From positions 372,001-436,000 of the forward strand of contig CAVPCZ010000016.1 in the NCBI GenBank assembly GCA_963702445.1: a stretch of DNA of 64,000 nucleotides, written 5' to 3'. Below the pieces are notes generated by a model. The model had not been told where the DNA came from, ran no database searches, and saw only the letters and a program-made list of their open reading frames with translations. Position numbers and translations under genes: made by a program. The stretch is from CAVPCZ01 sp963702445. Lineage in GTDB: Bacteria > Bacteroidota > Ignavibacteria > UBA10030 > UBA6906. Numbering within the stretch: the first letter of the stretch is position 1; each line of letters begins with the position of its first letter. This document shows, one piece after another, positions 50,843 to 59,674 of the stretch.

Positions 50843-50900
50843 ATGTCCACGCCGTGGACATGTTAGAGAAACGTGTCCACAAAAGCAAGATTCTTGGACA
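50843..50900 (-). promoter_or_regulatory. Promoter/operator cassette, copy B, upstream of fic
   Basis: Same arrangement as copy A. Minus-strand TTGCTT (50883-50888), TAACAT (50860-50865), spacer 17 bp; perfect palindrome TGTCCACGCCGTGGACA at 50844-50860 at the predicted start site; half-sites TGTCCA (50874-50879) and TGGACA (50895-50900) with the same 15-bp gap. A further TGTCCA follows at 50913. The fic ATG is 72 bp away. Confidence 0.65.
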
Positions 50901-50976
50901 TATTCAAAAAACATGTCCAAGAGGTGCACACGTCCATTTACTCAATCCATGAGGAAGAATCCAATGTTCCAGAGGC

Positions 50977-53565
50977 TTAGTGGAATACGTTCTCGATGAG
51001 AACAAACCGCATTCTTCGATAGTTCTCGGTATAGGCGATTTCTCTGGCAACTGTGCTGAGACTGAAGTGAATGCCGAGACCCGGGAACTTCCTCACAACG
51101 CGGTCATTCCCATCCGGCAACGATATTTGTGTAGTTCTGTGGTACCCGGCGGCACATAGAACAAATCACGTGTGCCAACGGGGGACTGTCCCATGCGCAA
51201 TGCCGCTGGTGAGCCTCCTCGCTTCTGTCATACCTGATTTTCTATATGAGGACGCCGTTGTGATCCGCCACACCGGTCGCCCCTGGCGCCAATCAAGTCC
51301 GACGACATACTTGCCATCGAGAACGGGGAGGGCATAGACGGAATCTTCGGAGATCCTCACCACTCGGGTTGATCGATTGACCCCCTGAACGTACCGGAGG
51401 TGCCCAGAGGACAAACTCCTTCTCATTGAACCAGACGGCATATTCTCCGTTTCCCATGAGTTTCGGCGGTCCCAGCTTGTCTGCATGAATCAGGAAGATT
51501 CGCGAGGAATCATCAGGCTCGGTGCCGGGAGCGCAGGGTACGTTATCCACTTTTCATCGGGAGACCATTGTGGTGCGAACTTGTAACTGAGGTCGTCGGT
51601 CAGTTTCCTGACATTCCCTCCATCTCTGTCCATCACGTAGATATTCATTGTGGTGCTTATGGCATCGACTTCCTGTGCGGGAAAGGCCACAGAGTTCCCG
51701 CTCGGTGAGATTGACGCTGGCCCTCGCTGCCGGTCATCCACCGTAAGCTGCCGGATGCTGCCATCTTTGAGGCTGGCGATCTTGACCTGACCAATGTCCT
51801 GAATCTCCGAGTACATCAGTTTCTTGCCATCTGCTTCATTCCCAGGGGGGCGTCAGGTCCCCCCCCCCGGGTTACCTGCACAGGGTCTCCGCCGCTTGCA
51901 GGAACCATCCACAAATTGATGTTGCCCCCTCTGTTCGACGAATAGAAGATGTGGCCGGTCGGACTCCAGACCGGGTCATCTGCGAACTTCCCATCATGCG
52001 TCAGCTGGCGGTCTGCACCACTCTCCCGGTCACGAATCACGATCTCGGAGTATCCCTGGGAAATTTTTCGTCCACGCGATCGATCTGCCATCCGGCGAAT
52101 ATCTGAAATGCAACGCGGAGACCGAGTCTCTACGTAACAGTGTCAGCAATCTCGATCCGGCGATCTGATCCGTCGGGCCTACAACTCCACCATTGGCAGG
52201 ATCGATCGGCTGGTAAGCTACAACTCAACAAGGTATCCAAACCGCTCTCCATCCGGCAGCCACCCTGACCATACCCGTCGTCCACAATAACTTTCTCTAT
52301 CCCCCCCAGCGAAGAGACGCTGACGATCTCATAGGGATCCAGAGGAGTGGAGCGTCTGCGTGAATAGAGGATCGTGCTTGCATCAGGCGAGAGCGAGACA
52401 TTGTATATGTGGTAGCAGGAATCCTGTGTGATTCTCCGCGGTTGTCCTTGTGAGACATTCATCATATAGACGTCGAACTTCCCACGATCGTCCGCAGCGG
52501 GAAAGACGATCCAGTTTCCATCCCGCGACATCCTGGCATACGCGACATCCCGAAACGGAAGTTGCACGACGCGGGATTTCATGTCCGGATTCAGTTGTGG
52601 CCCATGGGAGAGGAGGACGATCACGATTCCTGCACACGCAGATCGACAACGCAGTACCAGGAGAATCGCAAGCTTCTTTTCGATAGGTGCTCTGCCCTTC
52701 GGGGGGGACCGCCGCCATCTCGCTCTGATCGTTCGGAAGGCCTCACCACCCTGGCCGATCTCTTTCTTCAATCTCCGCAGGTCGATCAGCATGTCATGGA
52801 CCGTTTGATACCGCTCCTCCGGGTCCTTTTCCAGCGCCGGATCAAGCATATGGAGCAGTTCCGACGGCGCATCCGGGACATGTGCTGCAGGGACTCCGGT
52901 TCCTCGTTCACGATCGAGTACATCATGGCAGCTTCATGCTCTCCTCGGAACGGCAGATGTCCGGTGAGCATCTCATAGAGCACCACCCCGAAGGAGAAGA
53001 TGTCCGCTCCGTGCATCCACCTCTCCACCCTGGATCTGCTCCGGCGCCATGTAGGCGAGCGTCCCGATGGTGCTTGAAGTCTTGGTGAGCTTGAGCGATC
53101 CCTTCAGCTTGGCCAACCCGAAGTCCATCACCTTCACCTGGTTCTTCGAGTTGACCATGATGTTTTCGGCCTTGATGTCGCGATGGACGATTCCGTGTGT
53201 GTGGGCTTCCTGGAGGGCTTCGCCGATCTGGATGGCATAGGTGATCGCATCCTGCATTTTCTTTACGGGAACGATCTCGCGGAGGGTCTTCCCGTCCACA
53301 TATTCCATCACGATGAACTGCTGGCCTTCATGCTCGCTGCGATGTCGTGGATGGTGCAGACGTTGGGATGGTTCAGGGCGGAAGCGGCCTTGGCCTCCTG
53401 GAGAAACCGGGCCCGTTCGGGTTCGTGGGCGTCAAGACCGTGGGGAAGGAATTTCAGCGCGACGGTGCGATTGAGTCGGTGTCCTGGGCCTTGTAGACGA
53501 CACCCATGCCGCCTTCGCCGAGCTTCTCGAGGATCTTGTAGTGGGAAACAACGTTTGCCGATCAT
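50977..53565 (-). CDS. Ser/Thr protein kinase fused to a TolB-like beta propeller (six or more indels)
   Basis: About 862 residues. Kinase domain: ATP lysine in VALKFLPHG, catalytic loop HGIVHRDIKAEN, VMDFGLAKLKG, YMAPEQIQGGEV, ADIFSFGVVLYEMLTGHLPF, and the end of the lobe at LEKDPEERYQTVHDML. The glycine loop GEGGMGVVYKAQD is readable after one frame change near 53530. A membrane helix near 52620-52680 (LAILLVL, AGIVIVLLSHG) is followed by WD40/TolB-like blades (IVFPAADDRGKFDVYMMN, ISPSGNSVAFPAQE, FAPQWSPDEKW). The last blade continues past the apparent stop at 51166 to GLGIHFSLSTVAREIAYTEN and a TAA at 50977. A sensor kinase with an external propeller, a type frequent in Acidobacteriota and FCB bacteria. 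Confidence 0.85.
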
Positions 53566-53624
53566 GGGAAACCTACACGGGCGTGTATGGTTCCGACGAC
53601 ACAAAGAACCAACGGTACGGCGGC

Positions 53625-53653
53625 AATATACGGCAGGGTGGAGCCAGAGTCAA
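53625..53653 (-). promoter_or_regulatory. Promoter of the Ser/Thr kinase gene
   Basis: Minus-strand TTGACT (53648-53653) and TATATT (53625-53630), spacer 17 bp, about 60 bp before the ATG at 53565. Confidence 0.7.
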
Positions 53654-53667
53654 ACAGACAGAAGTAT

Positions 53668-53713
53668 CATGTCACGGAACTATTATGACTTGGAACTACA
53701 TATCACGGAACTA
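53668..53713 (-). repeat. Three tandem 15-16 bp repeats upstream of the kinase promoter
   Basis: Plus-strand units CATGTCACGGAACTA (53668-53682), TTATGACTTGGAACTA (53683-53698) and CATATCACGGAACTA (53699-53713), immediately adjacent to each other. The nearest unit is 15 bp upstream of the -35 box, the usual place for activator sites. Only the middle unit departs from the CAT(G/A)TCACGGAACTA consensus. Confidence 0.6.
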
Positions 53714-53859
53714 CTGGTCGCGGGACCATGTATCTGCACCCGACGTTCGTCGTTTGTCCGTTGAGCGCCAGACGCGATGTCCGTTATTGTAGGTTACGAG
53801 GTAGTAGAAACCGGTGGAGCACGAAAGAGGAGTGACTGATCAAAAGTGGCGAAAAGGAG

Positions 53860-53933
53860 TGCCCTCGAGCAGATTCGAACTGCTGGCCTGCGGTTTAGGA
53901 AACCGACGCTCTATCCATCTGAGCTACGAGGGC
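53860..53933 (-). tRNA. tRNA-Arg (anticodon CCT)
   Basis: 74 nt on the minus strand. Acceptor stem GCCCTCG / CGAGGGC with discriminator A, D arm GCTC...GAGC, anticodon loop TTCCTAA (anticodon CCT), T arm AGCAG-TTCGAAT-CTGCT. The 27-43 pair of the anticodon stem is a mismatch; the other pairs are sound. CCA is not encoded. Reads the AGG codon. Confidence 0.95.
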
Positions 53934-53944
53934 GATAGTAAGAG

Positions 53945-53973
53945 AAGATACAAAAAGCTGAGGGGGAATTCAA
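53945..53973 (-). promoter_or_regulatory. Promoter of tRNA-Arg
   Basis: Minus-strand TTGAAT (53968-53973) and TATCTT (53945-53950), spacer 17 bp. The -10 box is 11 bp upstream of the mature 5' end, the usual distance for a short-leader tRNA gene. Confidence 0.6.
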
Positions 53974-54018
53974 ATTCTGAGATATCCGGCTTACCCTTCC
54001 CCCTCCGGGGGGAGGTAG

Positions 54019-54065
54019 CCAACCTGACCCGTAAACCCCTTGGCGGGGCGGTGAACGCCAGGTTG
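54019..54065. other. Inverted-repeat element between tRNA-Arg and the zinc-ribbon gene
   Basis: Outer arms CAACCTG and CAGGTTG enclose a second possible pair, CCCC...GGGG; a GC-rich hairpin CCCCC-TCC-GGGGG lies just to the left. No coding frame explains it. It may be an RNA structure or a small repeat element. Confidence 0.4.
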
Positions 54066-54147
54066 CCCAAGAAGACGGGGTGAAGGAAGATGAAAAAAAA
54101 GTGATTTTCCGGGAAACTTTGCTGGCAGGCTTTGTGTTCTTTAATGC

Positions 54148-54312
54148 ATGAAGAAGATCGTCTATACCATTTGCCGCCAATGTGGCAGGGATTTCCCGGG
54201 TAATCCAAGCATGCGTCGTTGCCCGACATGCAGGAAAAAAGAGGCGCTCTACAGGGCCCAACGGGAAAAAATGAAACGTAGTCTCCCCTACTACCTGAAA
54301 ACGGACATTTGA
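54148..54312 (+). CDS. Small zinc-ribbon protein
   Basis: 54 residues, too short for standard ORF filters. Two cysteine pairs, CRQC (residues 9-12) and CPTC (25-28), spaced by 12 residues make a classic zinc ribbon, followed by a basic helix (RKKEALYRAQREKMKRSL). An alternative ATG four bases upstream is in another frame. The ribosome binding site is weak. It is read away from the tRNA and overlaps the end of the convergent TPR gene by 22 bp. Nucleic-acid or protein binding is likely from the fold; the precise role is unknown. Confidence 0.6.
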   Translation: MKKIVYTICRQCGRDFPGNPSMRRCPTCRKKEALYRAQREKMKRSLPYYLKTDI

Positions 54313-55293
54313 GCCTTTTTGCCGGCAGGCCGGATGCAGAACCTACGGGCGGAACGTCCCAGAAGCAGGGTTGCATCCGATACTCCCAGCAAACTGGCTT
54401 TCTCAAGGCAGTTCTCCCCCTCAGAGATCCGCCCCAGCATCACGAGACATCGCCCGCTCGCGTACCACGCCGGACCATCTTCGGGGTCTCTCTTTAGAAC
54501 CGCATTCAGATCGTCCAGAGCCCGAAGCAGCTCCCCCTGCTCCATCATCGCCAGAGCCCGGTTGTAGAGGAGATACAGGCAGGTATCGCACAACGCCAGC
54601 GCCCGCGTATAGTCGGCTAACGGCAGCCCCGTAATTTCCCAGATCGGCATCAGCCTCCCCCTCCGATTCAACAGCCACACGTCATCAGGTTCCAGTCCCA
54701 GCGCGCGATCAAGATCCTGTTGCATGCCTTCGATGTCTCCCATTTCCGATGCACATTCGACCCGGTCTGCAAGCGCCGCCACATCATACGGGTCCACGTC
54801 GATGAGTGTGAGTCAGGTCGCGGAAGAGCAGGACGGCGGTCGCATACCGGCGGGTCTTCTGAACGCTGAGGTCGATCGGAGAGGAATCGGGCGATGATAG
54901 ACGATTCAGGGAGGCTTTTAGCGCCGACGCATGGGCTCTGTACGCATCCGTGCTGGCCCGATCGTAACGTATGGCGGCGTCGAATTCGGCGATTGCCTGG
55001 TCGAGTTGTCCCCACCCCAGATAGATGACGCCCCTGTTGAAATAGGCGGCGGCAAACGTGGAATCCATGCGGAGGGCGGCAGTGAAGCTTGCAAGAGCGG
55101 AGGAATCAGCTCCGGCTTCTACCTGTGCGTTTCCTTTGCGCAGCAACGCATAGCGGGGATCGGAACATCCCGCGACCGTGCACAGGACGGCGATCAGGAG
55201 AATACGGACTCCCCGGTACCGGCGGAGATCCCTGTCTTCCCTGTGCGGTTCACGCCAGGAGGAAGGTAAGCGAGATGTGGGTCCCATCGTCAC
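54291..55293 (-). CDS. TPR-repeat lipoprotein (one indel near 54800)
   Basis: About 330 residues. The signal ILLIAVLCTVAGCSDPR has a lipobox (VAGC). The rest consists of tetratricopeptide repeats: SSALASFTAALRMDSTFAAA, YFNRGVIYLGWGQLDQAIAE, then after the frame change VDPYDVAALADRVECASEMG and ALDDLNAVLKRDPEDGPAWY. The start is uncertain: in-frame ATGs at 55293 and 55287 overlap the end of the upstream kinase-like gene by about 40 bp, and no nearer start is in frame. It probably serves as an outer-envelope scaffold and is cotranscribed with the upstream signalling gene. Confidence 0.78.
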
Positions 55294-56695
55294 GACGGAC
55301 CTCCAGACGGCCCTGCAGATGTTTCGTCAGGACCTGCACCCATCTGAAGCCGGCGGTCTTTGCGCGCCGGACATCGATTTCTTTCCGTAACCCGACGCCG
55401 GTGTCGCTGACCTGGAGCGTGCACCCGCGCACCGCGTCACGCCGGAAACTCACACGGATGTCTCCGCGTGCACCCTCGGGAAACGCATGTTGCAGAGCGT
55501 TGGTGACCAGCTCGTGGGTTACCAGCATCACCGTTACGGCATGTTCCGGTGAAAGCAAAACCGGATCCGCTTCCACCGAGAACGTCGCACGGGACGTACG
55601 CCATGCCTTGAATATTTCGCCGGTCATCCCCTGCAGATGGACGCTGATAGGAACTTCCCGGAAACGCTCAACACCGTAGATGCGCTGGTGGACGCGAAGG
55701 CAGGTCCGGATCGTTGAGAGTATCCGCCGGCTTTCCGCACCCTTCTCGTTCCCTTCCACTTCCCTGAGCACATCCAGCAGATTCTCCATCCGCGCGAGGA
55801 GGAGGAGCACCTGCCGGGGTGTTTCTTCCAGAAGTTTCCCGCGCTCCTTCAGCGTGGTCAGGACGCGTTCTTCCGAAGTCTTTTGCGCGGTGATGTCCTG
55901 CGCCGCGCAGACGATGGCAATCACCCGCTGGCGCGCATCGTTCCACAACGGACGTGAAGACTCGCGCAGCCAGCGGTAGCCGCCGTCGCCCGTGCGCAGA
56001 CGGTACTCGATAACACCGTCCTTCCCTTCCCGGACCGCCGCGATTCTTCCTGCCACGAGCGCACGGTCGTCGGCATGCACATGTTGCGACAGATCCGCAA
56101 GCGCTTCGATGGCGAGCCCCGAGCTTCGCGTGAAGCCGTCGGTCGCCCATTCGGGCGTCAGCGCTCCGTCCATTCCCACGCCGAGACAGTACGCAAAATC
56201 CGAAACCAGCTCTGCAATATTGCGGTACCGCTGCTCGCGTTCTTTCAGATGCACATGCATCTGATGGCGGTACAACGCCATCTCGATGGTCCCGTGGAGT
56301 TCGCGCTCGTCAAACGGTTTCAGGATGTACCCGAACGGATCGGTGGCCCGGGCCCTGCGCAGGGTCTGGTCATCCGAGTACCCGGTGACGTAGACCACGG
56401 GAATATCAGCGCGCCCCCGGATCAGCTCCGCCGCACGGATCCCGTCCACGCCTCCTTTGAGGTTGACATCCATCAGCACAAGGTCGGGTGAGAGGTCTTT
56501 CGCTTTGCGGACCGCCTCATCGCCGGATCCGGCGATTCCGACGACATCGTAACTCATCCTTTTGAGCCGCGCCTCGATGTCGCGCGCCATGATCAGGCCG
56601 TCTTCGACCACCAGGATTCGCGGATGGCGTCCCGCCACCCCCCCTGTGGTTCCGCCCCCGGAAGGATCCGTCTCTTCACGATGTTTCGTGGCCAT
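55250..56695 (-). CDS. Response regulator-PAS-histidine-kinase-like protein lacking the phospho-acceptor histidine
   Basis: 481 residues, uninterrupted. N-terminal receiver domain (RILVVEDGLIMARDIEARL, phospho-acceptor Asp in PDLVLMDVNLKGG, Lys in GYILKPFDERELHG), a PAS/PAC domain (LSQHVHADDRALVAGRIAA, EYRLRTGDGGYRWLRESSRP), a HisKA_2-like helix pair and a C-terminal HATPase (N box THELVTNALQHAFPEG, G1 VSDTGVGLRKE). In place of the family's HHRVKNN the helix reads LLEETPRQVLLLL, so the acceptor His is a Thr. Alternative start at 56764 would overlap the upstream gene. It could act as a sensor-dependent phosphatase, an allosteric regulator or a pseudokinase; the ATP-binding lobe appears intact. 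Confidence 0.85.
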   Translation of the reverse strand: MATKHREETDPSGGGTTGGVAGRHPRILVVEDGLIMARDIEARLKRMSYDVVGIAGSGDEAVRKAKDLSPDLVLMDVNLKGGVDGIRAAELIRGRADIPVVYVTGYSDDQTLRRARATDPFGYILKPFDERELHGTIEMALYRHQMHVHLKEREQRYRNIAELVSDFAYCLGVGMDGALTPEWATDGFTRSSGLAIEALADLSQHVHADDRALVAGRIAAVREGKDGVIEYRLRTGDGGYRWLRESSRPLWNDARQRVIAIVCAAQDITAQKTSEERVLTTLKERGKLLEETPRQVLLLLARMENLLDVLREVEGNEKGAESRRILSTIRTCLRVHQRIYGVERFREVPISVHLQGMTGEIFKAWRTSRATFSVEADPVLLSPEHAVTVMLVTHELVTNALQHAFPEGARGDIRVSFRRDAVRGCTLQVSDTGVGLRKEIDVRRAKTAGFRWVQVLTKHLQGRLEVRRDDGTHISLTFLLA

Positions 56696-56747
56696 GTCGT
56701 CCGTGACTTTCGATGAAGGATGGAGGTGCGCCCCAGCTCGATGAACC

Positions 56748-57095
56748 TTACGGCGGCGAGGCATTCGGGGCGATCTCGATGATGGTCGCGCGATGCTCCC
56801 CGAACTGACTGAAATACACGGTCACGGAAACAGGGGCCGGTTCTCCGGTCCCTTCCCCCTGCAGGAGAACACGGGGATAATGCCAGCGTCCTTTGCTGTC
56901 ATAGGTATACAGCCCTTTGGGCTTTCCCAGAAGGTCCTGCACCTCATCCCGCGTTTTTCCCTGAAGTCCCTTGAGCTCCCCTTCGCTCCAGAGCCGGTCT
57001 TCGGTGCGGTGGTCCGGCGAACTCCTGCACCCTGCAGTCAGGAGGAGAAGGACGATAAACACAGGGGACGCGATGTGCCTCCGTGTTTCTCCCAT
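56748..57095 (-). CDS. Small SmpA/BamE-like lipoprotein
   Basis: 115 residues. Lipoprotein signal VFIVLLLLTAGCRSSPD. The mature part has the SmpA/OmlA pattern LQGKTRDEVQDLLGKPKGLY followed by two beta strands (GRWHYPRVLLQGEG, VSVTVYFSQFGEH). The BamE fold is known from the outer-membrane assembly machine and from beta-lactamase inhibitors; this member is too divergent to assign. A GTG at 57110 (MVHFSMGET) is an alternative start. Confidence 0.7.
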   Translation of the reverse strand: MGETRRHIASPVFIVLLLLTAGCRSSPDHRTEDRLWSEGELKGLQGKTRDEVQDLLGKPKGLYTYDSKGRWHYPRVLLQGEGTGEPAPVSVTVYFSQFGEHRATIIEIAPNASPP

Positions 57096-57137
57096 GCTGA
57101 AATGTACCACTCCGGCAGACGGAACGCAACTCCCACA

Positions 57138-57717
57138 TCACCGGTACAGGCCGTGGGTTTCGATGAACCGTCGGACCTCCGGGGTCACAAGGAAAGCGAT
57201 ACTCTTGCCCTCCCTGACGCGGGTGCGGATCTCACTTCCCGAAACACCGATCTGCGGGACGGCACAATATTCCGCATCCCCGGCAACGGCTTCCGGGTCG
57301 TTCCCGGCCACAAATCCGGGACGTGTCATCACCACCAGCCGGGCCAGGCGAAGGATCCGCTCCGGGTCTTTCCAGGTCCGGAACTCGAGGAAGATTGTCC
57401 ATGCCGAGCAGGAAATACAGCGTGGCCGCAGGATGCTGACCTTTCAACTCTTCAAGCGTGTCGGCGGTAAACGACACACCCCCCCGCCGCACTTCCATGT
57501 CGGAAACGGAGAAGGGGTCATGGCGCGCAACGGCCAGCCGCACCATGGCCACACGCTGCTCTCCCGGTGTTATTGCGCGATCCCTCTTGTGCGGAGGGGT
57601 CGCAGTCGGGACGAACAGGATCCTGTCCAAACCGACCGCCTCACGCACATATTCCGCAACGATCAGATGGCCGACATGGGGCGGATCAAACGTGCCGCCG
57701 AACACTCCGATTCTCAT
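57138..57717 (-). CDS. nadD: Nicotinate-nucleotide adenylyltransferase (one indel near 57395)
   Basis: About 192 residues. Nucleotidyltransferase signature GVFGGTFDPPHVGHLIVAEY, FVPTATPPHKRD, YFLLGMDNLPR, and the C-terminal GVSGSEIRTRVREGKS corresponding to the ISSTxIR motif. Transfers AMP from ATP to nicotinate mononucleotide in NAD synthesis. The frame changes near 57395 within the Rossmann core. It is the last gene of the glycosyltransferase operon, 12 bp after the stop of the preceding gene. Confidence 0.93.
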
Positions 57718-57729
57718 ATGCGTACCCTC

Positions 57730-58735
57730 TTACAACAAGACCCCGAGAACCCTGTAACGGGCGCAGCCCCGGAGCAGCACCCCCAGGTAGACGAACGGAA
57801 GTACCAGAAAACCCGCGGTTTCATGAAGACGGTGCACGTTCAGGAAGCCACGTCCCTGGTATTTGAACCGGAACAGCATCCCGCAGAGCAGCATGCCTCC
57901 CAAACCGATGCTTCCGGCCGTCAGGGATCCCGGAAAGGAACCCGGCAAGTGCCAGCAGCAGCGCACAGGCGTCCGCCAGCGCGACATAATGTTGTGCCCG
58001 GTGTACCGTTACTCCGAACATCTGTTTCACCTCGATCTGTTCCCGGAACCGCCGGGGATGCCGTTTGTACAGGAGTGGATCAAATATGTATCTCCGCGTA
58101 TGTCGGAAACATCCGGCCAGGGTCACAAACTGGGGGGGATGACTCACACGCACCTCCTCCGCGATCCGGATTCGCGCCCCGCCGTCCATCAGCCGGAACC
58201 CGAAATCCGAATCCTCACGGAAGTAGAGGCCGGTGCTGCTTTCGTGGAATTCCGGGCTGTATCCGCGGGCGCTCTCGAACACCGTACGGCGGACAAAAAG
58301 GTTGCAGGGGATGAAGGAGACACGCCGTTCTCCTTCGAACCGCCGCACATCCGCCTCCGTCTCCCTGTACACCGTACGCCCCTCCAGGACATCCCATTCA
58401 CCGGCCGCAAGAATGGAACGGGCCCGGCTGAGCCAGTCCGGGTCAGGAAGAACGTCATCTTCCGTGAACGCGAGATACCGCCCGTGTGCGCGGGCGGCGC
58501 CGGCATTGCGTGCCCGTCCGGCTCCCCCGTTCGGACAGAGAACCACATCCGGAAGAAACGGCAGGACGATGTCACGGAGCATCGCCGCGGTCCCGTCGGT
58601 GGAACCGTCCACAACGACGATCACCTGGAACTCCTCAGCCGGACAATCCTGCCGTGCCAGCGCCAGCAGGCATTCGCGCAGCTGCACGCACCGGTTGTAT
58701 GTCGGAATGATGACGGAGAAGAGTGGTTCGTTCAT
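57730..58735 (-). CDS. Family 2 glycosyltransferase with C-terminal membrane helices (one indel near 57925)
   Basis: About 334 residues. GT-A fold: FSVIIPTYNRCVQLRECLLA, VVVDGSTDGTAAML, RGYLAFTEDDVLPDP-type region (the DxD equivalent reads EDD), PEFHESSTGLYFREDSDFGF. C-terminal hydrophobic segments (ALLLALAGFL, GGMLLCGMLF, FLVLPFVYLGVLLRG) anchor it to the inner membrane; the last two are in another frame. Transfers a sugar from a nucleotide donor to a surface glycan; donor unknown. Confidence 0.88.
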
Positions 58736-58738
58736 CGC

Positions 58739-59674
58739 TCAGGGCCGCAATCCTGCCAGGAGAAGAAGCACGCGCAGATACCCCCGTCTGGCGGATGCCG
58801 CGGCGGCGCGGTGCGGATCATGCGTCACCCCGTACACACTCCATGCGGCGATCCGGATCATGGAACGGAAAACGAGGATAAATCGCAACAGCACACCCGC
58901 TGCGGGAGGGTGGTGCTTTCGAAAGAACCTGAGAAGACTCCGGTGGTAGAAGAGCAAACGGGGCTCGTCGTAATGCCCGATGGTCCCTCCACCGAAGTGG
59001 ATGACTCCCGGTCCGGGCACATACCACACCTCTCCTCCGGCCTCTTTCATCCGCCGGCACCAATCGGTCTCCTCGAAGTACATGAAGAATCCCTCGTCCA
59101 GCCCCCCCACCAGCTCTATCGCACTCCGGCGCACGAGCAGGCAGGAGCCCTGGAGGTAGTCCACGCTGCGGGGAGTTTCCGTGTCGCGGTACAGCCCCCT
59201 GTGGCTTCCAAACAGCCGCGTGCGAGGAAACACACGGTCCAGAAAGAGACTTTCCACCAGAAGATTCCAGATGCCCGGAAACCGGACACCCGTGCGCTGC
59301 GGAGAACCGTCAGCGTTGAACAACGGAGGCCCGCATGCCCAGACCCCGGGGTGATCATCCATGAACTTCACCAGCACGTCAAGGGATCCCGGGTGCACGA
59401 CGGTATCCGGGTTGAGAAGAAGGAGATATTTCCCTCCGGCCACATTCAGAGCCCGGTTGTTGCCCGCCGCAAACCCGGCGTTCGTCCCGGATGCAAGCAC
59501 GGCAACCCCGGGAAACGCCGACTGGACGAATGCCGCCGTTTCGTCGGTCGACGCATTGTCGGCCACGAGTATTTCCGTCGACGTACGGGTTCCGGACGCT
59601 GCAAGTGCCTGAAGGCACCGTTCGATGTCCGCCCGGCTGTTCCATGTCACGATGATGATCGAGAGTTCAGGCAT
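58739..59674 (-). CDS. Family 2 glycosyltransferase, rhamnosyltransferase-like
   Basis: 311 residues, uninterrupted. LSIIIVTWNSRADIERCLQA, LVADNASTDETAAFV, GFAAGNNRALNVAGGKYLLL, metal site LLNPDTVVHPGSL, DYLQGSCLLVRRSAIELVGG, EGFFMYFEETDWCRRM with the probable base ED. This ensemble is typical of WbbL-like rhamnosyltransferases. Overlaps the upstream glycosyltransferase gene by 8 bp and is separated from the next by 3 bp. Confidence 0.92.
   Translation of the reverse strand: MPELSIIIVTWNSRADIERCLQALAASGTRTSTEILVADNASTDETAAFVQSAFPGVAVLASGTNAGFAAGNNRALNVAGGKYLLLLNPDTVVHPGSLDVLVKFMDDHPGVWACGPPLFNADGSPQRTGVRFPGIWNLLVESLFLDRVFPRTRLFGSHRGLYRDTETPRSVDYLQGSCLLVRRSAIELVGGLDEGFFMYFEETDWCRRMKEAGGEVWYVPGPGVIHFGGGTIGHYDEPRLLFYHRSLLRFFRKHHPPAAGVLLRFILVFRSMIRIAAWSVYGVTHDPHRAAAASARRGYLRVLLLLAGLRP

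Noticed and set aside
53668..53713. CRISPR array
   Set aside because: Three directly adjoining 15-16 bp units without spacers, located at a promoter, and no cas genes.
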